From Candidatus Latescibacterota bacterium (GTDB lineage Bacteria > JAAXHH01 > JACQVL01), in NCBI GenBank assembly GCA_016209865.1, contig JACQVL010000281.1, positions 1 through 9,803 of the forward strand: a stretch of 9,803 nt of DNA, in the 5' to 3' direction. Positions 1 to 5,593 of the stretch are shown here, one piece after another; position 1 is the first letter of the stretch, and each line of letters opens with the position of its first letter. The notes beneath the pieces were generated by a model. The model searched no databases. It was not told the DNA's origin and was given only the letters and a program-made list of their open reading frames with translations. The position numbers were made by a program, and so were the translations under genes.

Positions 1-798
1 GAGCGAGGTGGAGGGCCGGCGGGAGGGCGAATCACGTTCTACGTGTCAGAGACGCTGAAGGGGCGAAAAGGCGAAAGGGGTAAAAGGCGAAAAGGGGGAC
101 GGCAGGGAACACAGCGGGTGATCCTGTGGGGCATTGAAGACAGGGTGGAACGCTGGCTGGCGTCGCACGGGGTGCATGGCGAGCGCTTGGAGGATTCCCC
201 GTCGGATCACAGCCAGGTCATCTTAGTCGGCGACCTGTCGGACACGACGGCGGACAGAGACGCATGGATCGCCCTGATGCAGCGGGTTGCTCAAGGCAGC
301 GTGGCGGTTTTCCTCTCCCCCTTAGCGTTCAAGCGTGGGGAGGATGCGGTCGGCTGGCTGCCGCTGGCGAACAAGGGGAAGTGCTACGCGTTCCACGACT
401 GGCTGTACCACAAAGAATGCGTGGCGAAGACGCATCCGATCTTCGACGGGCTGCAGGCGAAGGGAATCATGGATTGGGACTACTACGGCCAGGTCATCCC
501 GCGCGACATGTTCGATGGACAGGACACGCCCGATGACGTCGCCGCGGCGGCGTTCGCGCTCGGCTATCCCTGTCCAGGCGGCTACGCCTCCGGGGTGCTG
601 GTCAGTTCGTACCGGTTTTGTGCGGGCCGGTTCGTGCTCAACACCCTGCGTGTGCTGGAGCATCTCGACGCCCATCCGGCGGCGGACCGACTCTTGCTCA
701 ACATGATTGCTTATGCGGCGCGATTCGTCGATGAACCGGTCGCTCCGCTTCCTGAGGATTTTGAAGAGCGACTCAGGGGAATTGGATACGTTCAATAA
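1..798 (+). CDS. C-terminal part of a large glycoside-hydrolase-like protein (GATase-like domain), 5' end outside the window
   Basis: The frame is open from the first base and ends at TAA 796-798, giving 265 visible residues. A GTG at 43 could be read as a start but has no Shine-Dalgarno at usable distance, and the residues before it (RITFYVS) read like protein, so I treat the gene as cut by the window edge. After a Lys/Arg-rich stretch the sequence forms an alpha/beta fold: QRVILWGIEDRVERWL, a hydrophobic strand VILVGDL, then SVAVFLSPLAF, a motif-rich middle (FHDWLYHKECV, DWDYYGQVIP, GYPCPGGYASG) and a C-terminal helix RLLLNMIAYAARF. A strand-rich flavodoxin/GATase-like domain ending in this kind of helix is common at the C-terminus of large bacterial glycoside hydrolases (beta-galactosidase-type and GH2-like), where it is structural rather than catalytic. 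No catalytic domain is visible here, so the hydrolase label is inference. It is the first of five co-directional genes. Confidence 0.5.
   Translation, partial: ERGGGPAGGRITFYVSETLKGRKGERGKRRKGGRQGTQRVILWGIEDRVERWLASHGVHGERLEDSPSDHSQVILVGDLSDTTADRDAWIALMQRVAQGSVAVFLSPLAFKRGEDAVGWLPLANKGKCYAFHDWLYHKECVAKTHPIFDGLQAKGIMDWDYYGQVIPRDMFDGQDTPDDVAAAAFALGYPCPGGYASGVLVSSYRFCAGRFVLNTLRVLEHLDAHPAADRLLLNMIAYAARFVDEPVAPLPEDFEERLRGIGYVQ
62..95 (+). repeat. 8-bp tandem repeat inside the coding region
   Basis: Four consecutive 8-bp units can be read: GGCGAAAA (62-69), GGCGAAAG (70-77), GGGTAAAA (78-85) and GGCGAAAA (86-93), followed by GG. The 11-mer AAAAGGCGAAA occurs twice exactly, 16 bases apart. Eight is not a multiple of three, so gain or loss of one unit would shift the reading frame. 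The repeat encodes the Lys/Arg/Gly-rich linker between the upstream part of the protein and its C-terminal domain. Confidence 0.7.
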
Positions 799-805
799 AC
801 ACTGG

Positions 806-825
806 CTTCCCGCTTGCGCGGGAAT
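806..825 (-). repeat. dRS3-like palindromic intergenic repeat
   Basis: Eight bases after the stop codon of the first gene, TTCCCGC (807-813) pairs perfectly with GCGGGAA (818-824) across a 4-base loop TTGC. Read on the - strand the element is ATTCCC, eight bases, GGGAAG, one base from the dRS3 consensus ATTCCC-N8-GGGAAT known from Neisseria; related short palindromes (GTCATTCCCGC and similar) are scattered through many bacterial genomes. The stem is GC-rich but not followed by a U-run, so termination could at most be weak. Its sequence explains the non-coding look of the 69-base gap between the first two genes. Confidence 0.65.
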
Positions 826-867
826 GACAACAGAACCATTTGACAGACAGAGGTGAAAGGGATTCTG

Positions 868-1656
868 ATGTCCACTCAACGTTGCGTTCGGATCGGTATG
901 ATCCAGGCCGTTCCCAAGAAGTGGGAGGTCGATGAAAACTGGGCGATGTTTGAAACACTCGTCCGCCGCCACGCGGGCGATCAGGTCGACCTCTTTCTCG
1001 CCCCGGAGTGCTTTCTGGACGGGTACGCGGCGTCAGAAGTGGATTGGACGGTCGAGCGATTTGCGGAAGTCGCCCAGAACCTCAACGACAGTCCGTACAT
1101 CGACCGGCTCAAACGCCTGGCCGCGGAGACGCGCGCCCACATCGTGTTCGGCTTCACGGAGCGCGTGGACGATCGTTTCTACAACTGCGCGGTGCTGGTC
1201 GGTCGGGACGGTCACATCCAGGGCACGTACTACAAGACGCACCTCCGGGATCACGACAAGCGGTTCGCGCCGGGGATCGACCTCCCCGTCTTCCACCTGG
1301 ATTGCGGGGTGATCGGGGTCGTCATCTGCGCGGACAGGGTCTGGCCGGAGACGATCCGGGTGCTGCGCGTGAAGGGCGCAGACATCGCCCTCGTCCCTGC
1401 CTACGGCGGATGGGGCCTGGACAACGAGTGGCGGATGCGCGTACGCGCGCACGAGAACGGGATGTTCGTCTGCTTTGATCATCCCCACGTGGCGTTGATC
1501 GCCAACCCACGGGGCGACGTCGCGGCGAAGTTGCAGTCGAACGTCCCCGGTCTGTTGATCTACGATATGGACCTGAGCGAAGTGACTACCGCGTACCTCC
1601 AGGACCGGCGTCCCGACCTGTACGGGATTCTCGGAGACCCGAGCGTGCGGCTCTAA
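868..1656 (+). CDS. Carbon-nitrogen hydrolase (nitrilase superfamily amidase)
   Basis: This 262-residue protein has the length and layout of a single-domain nitrilase-superfamily hydrolase, cytoplasmic enzymes that cleave amides, carbamyl groups or nitriles through a Cys-Glu-Lys triad. All three residues are visible: Glu47 in FLAPECFLDGY, Lys123 in GTYYKTHL and Cys154 in GVVICADRVWPE. A second Glu present in many members, a few residues after the Lys, is not evident; Asp130 in LRDHDKRFAPG lies near that place. I start at ATG 868 because AAAGG (856-860) lies 7 bases upstream; an in-frame GTG at 853 would add five residues but has no better site. The gene lies 69 bases after the previous stop and 67 before the transporter, all on the same strand. 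Substrate cannot be told from sequence; members are N-carbamoyl amidases, omega-amidases, beta-ureidopropionases and aliphatic amidases. There is no signal peptide. Confidence 0.88.
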   Translation: MSTQRCVRIGMIQAVPKKWEVDENWAMFETLVRRHAGDQVDLFLAPECFLDGYAASEVDWTVERFAEVAQNLNDSPYIDRLKRLAAETRAHIVFGFTERVDDRFYNCAVLVGRDGHIQGTYYKTHLRDHDKRFAPGIDLPVFHLDCGVIGVVICADRVWPETIRVLRVKGADIALVPAYGGWGLDNEWRMRVRAHENGMFVCFDHPHVALIANPRGDVAAKLQSNVPGLLIYDMDLSEVTTAYLQDRRPDLYGILGDPSVRL

Positions 1657-1711
1657 TATCGAACGGTGCGTCGGAATCTCGGAGGGCAAGAAGATCGCCG
1701 TGTGTCGTAAC

Positions 1712-1719
1712 GAAGGAGG
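1712..1719 (+). promoter_or_regulatory. Strong ribosome binding site of the transporter gene
   Basis: GAAGGAGG lies 4 bases before ATG 1724. It places the start there rather than at the in-frame GTG 1700, which would put this site inside the coding sequence. Confidence 0.75.
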
Positions 1720-1723
1720 AATC

Positions 1724-3214
1724 ATGCCTCAAAAGGAAGCCGCCTCTGACTCATCCTCATCGTGTATCCAGGTTCCTGAGCTCGACGGTTTCTACACCCA
1801 GCCGCTGTCTGCGGGCAAGCTGTACAGACTGGTGGGGTCGTTCGGGCCGGCGGCAGTGATCGCGTCCCTGTCGATCGGGGCAGGGGAGACGATCATGGTG
1901 ACCGGAGTGGGCGCGTGGGCGGAATACGGCCTCCTCTGGCTGGTGCTGTTGAGTGTGCTCACGAAGGGCGTGTTCGTCACCTACCTACTCGGACGGTACA
2001 CCGCCGCCAGCGGCCAGCACATCGGCCCGCGCCTCCTCCAGCTCCCCGGCCCGCGCGGCTGGCTGCTTCACGCGATCGTCTGGATGGAACTGATCGCCAT
2101 GACCCTGGCGCTCGCCGCCGTCGCCAAGCCCTGCGGAAACTTAGTCGTCTACCTGCTCCGCGCCTCCCTGCCCGGCAGTGTGAGTCACGCGACCTGGGAA
2201 AACCTCTGCACAACCCTCTTCCTGGCCGCCGCGCTTATCCTGAGCCTCTATACCTCCTATATGACCCTTGAAAAACAACAGATCGTCATCTGCGGCATCT
2301 TAGTGGGCGGGACGATCCTGTCGACGTTCATGATCGGCCCCAGGGTCGTTGACGCCTTAGCAGGGACGTTTCGTTTCGGCCACCTGCCGCCGGCGCCGGA
2401 GTGGGCCCCTCCAGCGGTGCGCAACGACTACTGGCTCAACGTAGCCACTGTGTTCGGCTACGTCGGGAGCACGGTCAGCCCTTACATCGCGTACGCCAAC
2501 TGGACCAGCATCCGCGGGTTTGGGCTGTCCGGCCATCCCAACATTCAAGACATTCGTGCCCGCGCGGACGCCAGCGCGCGCATCGATTACCTCCCCGACG
2601 ACCCGGCGGAGGCGCGCCGCCTGCGGGCGCTCTTGTCGCCGCTGCGCTGGGACGTGGGCATGGGCGCCGTCGTGCTCTTCATCGTCACCGCCGCCTTCAT
2701 GATGGCCGGGGCGGTCGGACTCTACCCGCGACACCTGTCCCTGCCCGGCAACGCGTTCGACCTCCTGACCAGGCAGGGGTACATCTGGGAACACCTCCAT
2801 CGCGGCCTGGTGCCGGTCTACTACGTGGCCGTTCTCGCCGCCCTGTGGGGCACGTTAGCCACCATCCCGGAGGCGGAGACGCGGGTGGCGCATGAATTCT
2901 TCAGCGCGATCTGGCCGCGGTTTGCGTCGTTCCCGTTCCGTGGTCTGCAGGCCATCATCGTCCTCTGGTTTCTCGTCGCTTCCTGCTTCTGGATCTGGAG
3001 CGGGGTGAGTTTCGACCTGTTGACTCAGATCGTGGCGCTCCTGGCGACCAACCTTGGGGTGGCGCTCATTTGCGTGGCCGCCCTGTACCTCAACTTCAAA
3101 CTGCCGCCGCGCTACCGCACCCGCTGGTGGATGCTGGCCGGCGGCGTGATCTCGGCGCTCATCCTGTTCCTGGCGTTCGCCGGGAGCGCGGTGGGGCTGT
3201 TGCGGAAACTATAA
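1724..3214 (+). CDS. Nramp-related APC-fold membrane transporter lacking the metal-binding motifs
   Basis: This 496-residue polytopic membrane protein shows about eleven hydrophobic segments (roughly residues 38-62, 64-90, 113-135, 160-180, 188-205, 238-262, 312-334, 362-384, 409-428, 432-455 and 469-492), the usual Nramp number. The opening GSFGPAAVIASLSIGAGET resembles the LGPG-type start of Nramp helix 1. In true Nramp proteins helix 1 carries DPGN and helix 6 carries MPH, and both hold the divalent metal. Here the helix-1 position reads IGAGET (51-56) and the helix-6 position reads GSTVSPYIAYANW (248-260), so neither metal motif is present. Automatic pipelines would probably call it a divalent metal transporter; I infer a different, perhaps organic, substrate. 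A hydrophilic loop rich in Asp and Arg (about 270-305) separates helices 6 and 7. Its stop is 10 bases from the next gene's ATG, so the two are probably co-transcribed. Confidence 0.8.
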   Translation: MPQKEAASDSSSSCIQVPELDGFYTQPLSAGKLYRLVGSFGPAAVIASLSIGAGETIMVTGVGAWAEYGLLWLVLLSVLTKGVFVTYLLGRYTAASGQHIGPRLLQLPGPRGWLLHAIVWMELIAMTLALAAVAKPCGNLVVYLLRASLPGSVSHATWENLCTTLFLAAALILSLYTSYMTLEKQQIVICGILVGGTILSTFMIGPRVVDALAGTFRFGHLPPAPEWAPPAVRNDYWLNVATVFGYVGSTVSPYIAYANWTSIRGFGLSGHPNIQDIRARADASARIDYLPDDPAEARRLRALLSPLRWDVGMGAVVLFIVTAAFMMAGAVGLYPRHLSLPGNAFDLLTRQGYIWEHLHRGLVPVYYVAVLAALWGTLATIPEAETRVAHEFFSAIWPRFASFPFRGLQAIIVLWFLVASCFWIWSGVSFDLLTQIVALLATNLGVALICVAALYLNFKLPPRYRTRWWMLAGGVISALILFLAFAGSAVGLLRKL

Positions 3215-3218
3215 GGAG
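3213..3218 (+). promoter_or_regulatory. Ribosome binding site overlapping the transporter stop codon
   Basis: AAGGAG begins inside the TAA stop of the transporter (3212-3214) and ends 6 bases before ATG 3225. The overlap suggests translational coupling of transporter and oxidoreductase. Confidence 0.7.
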
Positions 3219-3224
3219 AACACC

Positions 3225-4280
3225 ATGCCCAAGCGGTACAGAGTCTGTCTGATCGGATGCGGGCGGATGGGCGCGACGATCGATGATGAGGTGCGCGATC
3301 ATCCGCACAGCTATCTATGGCTGCCATACTCGCACGCGGCGGGCTACATGGCGGTCGAACGGACGGAACTGGTCGCGGTCTCGGACGCGATCCCCGAAAA
3401 AGTCGAGACCATCCGCCAGCGATACCACGTTCCGTCCGGCTACACCGACTACCGGGAGATGATCGAGCGGGAACAGCCGGACATCGTCAGCATCGCCACC
3501 CGGCCGGCGACGCACGCGGAGATGACCGTCTTCGCCGCCGAACACGGGGTGAAAGGCATCTACTGCGAAAAACCTCTGTGCGGGTCGATGGAGGAAGCGG
3601 ACGCGATGGTCGGTGCCTGCGAACAGTACGGCGTCAAGTTCAACTACGGAACCCAGCGCCGCTACATGCCGCTGTATAAAAAGATGCTGGAGATGATCGC
3701 CAACGGCGAACTGGGGGACATCCACTGCGTGATCGGTCATTGCGGGGTGGGATCGGCGCTCTGGGGGCATACGCACACGTCAGACATGCTGATGTTCTTA
3801 GCGGGCGACCCGGAGATCGACTTCGTGCAGGGGGCGATCGTGGCGAAGGAGGAGGACTGGGAGGACAACCGGTTGAACACCGACCCGGGCATCGCCAACG
3901 GGTACGTCCGGTTTAAGAACGGTATCCATGCTTACATCGTGGCGGGCGGCGGGTATGAGTTCGAGGTCAGCGGCACGAAAGGCAAACTGCGAACCCTGAA
4001 CAACGGCATCCTGGCCCAGTGGCGCCGTGTTGAAGAGCCGTGGCACATCCTGAAAGAGGTCCCCTTCCCTGATGTTCAGCATGCGAGCGGGACGGTCAAA
4101 GGGATTGAGGACATCGTCGAGGCGCTGGACACCGGGCGCGAGACGCAGGGGCCGGTTCACTTAGCCCGCCGCAGCCAGGAGATGCTCATGGGGTTCATCG
4201 AGTCCCACCGGCGGGGCGGGACGCGCGTGACCCTGCCGGTAGCGAACCGGAGCCTGTACGTGGGCAGGAAGGATTGGTGA
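3225..4280 (+). CDS. Gfo/Idh/MocA family NAD(P)-dependent oxidoreductase
   Basis: The protein has 351 residues, normal for this family of soluble sugar, inositol and amino-sugar oxidoreductases. An N-terminal Rossmann fold is clear: VCLIGCGRMG (7-16) binds the dinucleotide, and Asp54 at the end of the second strand (AVSDAIPEK) favours NAD over NADP. TRPATH (92-97) and the hallmark EKP (115-117, in YCEKPLCGS) follow. The C-terminal alpha/beta domain has HTSDMLMFLAG (184-194), matching the HxxD-type motif that holds the catalytic His. Bacterial members oxidise or reduce hydroxyl groups of cyclic polyols or sugars; the exact substrate is unknown. The second strand of the Rossmann fold comes after an unusually long insert (residues 17-48, rich in His and Tyr), which is common among uncultured-lineage homologues. 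It lies between the transporter and the ceramidase-like gene, 10 bases from each. Confidence 0.92.
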   Translation: MPKRYRVCLIGCGRMGATIDDEVRDHPHSYLWLPYSHAAGYMAVERTELVAVSDAIPEKVETIRQRYHVPSGYTDYREMIEREQPDIVSIATRPATHAEMTVFAAEHGVKGIYCEKPLCGSMEEADAMVGACEQYGVKFNYGTQRRYMPLYKKMLEMIANGELGDIHCVIGHCGVGSALWGHTHTSDMLMFLAGDPEIDFVQGAIVAKEEDWEDNRLNTDPGIANGYVRFKNGIHAYIVAGGGYEFEVSGTKGKLRTLNNGILAQWRRVEEPWHILKEVPFPDVQHASGTVKGIEDIVEALDTGRETQGPVHLARRSQEMLMGFIESHRRGGTRVTLPVANRSLYVGRKDW

Positions 4281-4290
4281 GCACTGCGCG

Positions 4291-5586
4291 ATGAAACTGG
4301 GAACGGGAAAAACCGTGATCACGCCGCCAATCGGAACCCCGCTTGCCGGATATGGCTTCCGTGATCACGGAGCAGAAGCGATACTGGATGATTTAGAGGT
4401 CCGTGCGCTGTGGTTTCAGGAGGGCGATGACCCGCGCCAGGCGGCCTGTCTCGTCACGGCTGATCTCATCGGGTTCGGTCCTGCGCTGACGACAGAGATT
4501 CGCACGGCGCTCACTCAACGCATCGGCATTCCACCTGAGCGGGTGCTGCTCACGGCCAGTCACACGCATTCCGGCCCACAGACGGATGAAAGCATGGTGG
4601 GGTGTGGAGCGATAGTCGCCGGCGTTGTAGCGACCGTCCGTGAGCGCATCTTAGAGGCCGTGAAGACAGCTTCTCACGACCTGCATCCGGTGACGCTGTG
4701 CGCCGGTTGTGGCCGTTGTGAAGGCTATGCCATCAATCGCCGGCTCGTCAAGGACGGCCAGGTCCTCTTCGTACCCAACCCTGATGGAGTACACGACGAT
4801 GTAGTCATCGTGATCGCCTGTCATGATGCGGCAAGTGGTGCGGTCCGGGCGGGGCTGTTTCAGTTCACGTGCCATCCGACCCTGATGGGCGATTACCGCA
4901 TCACCGCTGACTATCCGGGCGCAGCCCGGCGTTACGTGGAAGAAGCCCTCGGTCATGGTGCGGTGGCGGCGTTCCTCCCTGGTTGCTTCGGGGATGTCCG
5001 TCCGAACTGTACCGTCATCGGCGGAGGGAAATTTCGTCGAGGACAACCTGACGACGTTGCGGCGTTCGGCGCCGCGTTAGGAGAAGAGGTGGTACGCGTC
5101 GTTCGAGGAGACACACAACCGCTGAGTCCTCGACTAAACGGTCAAGCTACAACGCTCGATCTTCCCCTTGCCCGGCATCCGGGCCGTGAGGAACTGGAGC
5201 AGCTCCAGAAAACCGGAACCCCGGTCGAACAGGAATGGGCTTCACGACTCTTGTCGAAGCCGTTTTCGATGACGCGCCCCCTCACGTTGCAGCGCATCGA
5301 CCTCGCATCTGAGGCGCGTCTCATCGCCATGGGAGGCGAAGTCTGCTGCGAGTACGGTCACTTCATCAAAGGGCTTCAACAGGATGCCTTTCTGATCCCG
5401 GTCGGGTACTCGAACGGGTTTGTTGCATACATCCCGACCGCCCGCATCTTCTCAGAAGGCGGGTATGAGCCGGATGGCTCCTGTCTCTACTTCGGCCTCC
5501 CAGGGCCATTACAACCCGATATCGAAGGGATGATTCACGCAGAGATTCGCAAAATCATGGAAGCTGCTGCGTCACTTCCCCTATGA
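4291..5586 (+). CDS. Neutral/alkaline ceramidase-like hydrolase, N-terminal domain only
   Basis: The 431-residue protein matches the catalytic domain of neutral/alkaline non-lysosomal ceramidases, zinc amidases, but lacks their C-terminal immunoglobulin-like domain and any signal peptide, so it should be cytoplasmic. Typical opening motifs are present (GTGKTVITPPIGTPLAGYG). Likely zinc ligands are His91/His93 in SHTHSGP, His195 in FTCHPTLMG, Glu350 in GGEVCCEYG, and a Tyr in the YIPT or EGGYE region (Tyr380 or Tyr392). INRR (148-151) is also a family signature. True ceramidases carry the nucleophile Ser in the hexapeptide GDVSPN; here it reads GDVRPN (234-239), Arg237 replacing Ser. True ceramidase activity is therefore doubtful; a related hydrolase activity on another substrate is more likely. 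ATG 4291 has no clear Shine-Dalgarno and lies 10 bases after the previous stop, which suggests translational coupling. Codon use looks somewhat richer in T-ending codons than in the upstream genes. Confidence 0.85.
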   Translation: MKLGTGKTVITPPIGTPLAGYGFRDHGAEAILDDLEVRALWFQEGDDPRQAACLVTADLIGFGPALTTEIRTALTQRIGIPPERVLLTASHTHSGPQTDESMVGCGAIVAGVVATVRERILEAVKTASHDLHPVTLCAGCGRCEGYAINRRLVKDGQVLFVPNPDGVHDDVVIVIACHDAASGAVRAGLFQFTCHPTLMGDYRITADYPGAARRYVEEALGHGAVAAFLPGCFGDVRPNCTVIGGGKFRRGQPDDVAAFGAALGEEVVRVVRGDTQPLSPRLNGQATTLDLPLARHPGREELEQLQKTGTPVEQEWASRLLSKPFSMTRPLTLQRIDLASEARLIAMGGEVCCEYGHFIKGLQQDAFLIPVGYSNGFVAYIPTARIFSEGGYEPDGSCLYFGLPGPLQPDIEGMIHAEIRKIMEAAASLPL

Positions 5587-5593
5587 GCCCCCG

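Noticed and set aside
807-824. Hairpin as an intrinsic terminator of the first gene
   Set aside because: The stem is only 7 bp and is followed by GACAACAG rather than a T-run on either strand.
840-845. Perfect -35 box TTGACA upstream of the carbon-nitrogen hydrolase
   Set aside because: The region 16-18 bases downstream (around 862-868) reads ATTCTGA and runs into the start codon, with no -10 box, so no promoter can be supported.
322-1725. Two long antisense open frames (322-972 and 1033-1725, - strand)
   Set aside because: Both lie opposite strongly supported genes, are Arg-rich without recognisable motifs and have no ribosome binding site.
4278-4290. Alternative start or missed small gene between the oxidoreductase and the ceramidase-like gene
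   Set aside because: The 10-base gap leaves no room, and the family's opening motif GTGKTVITPP begins right after ATG 4291.
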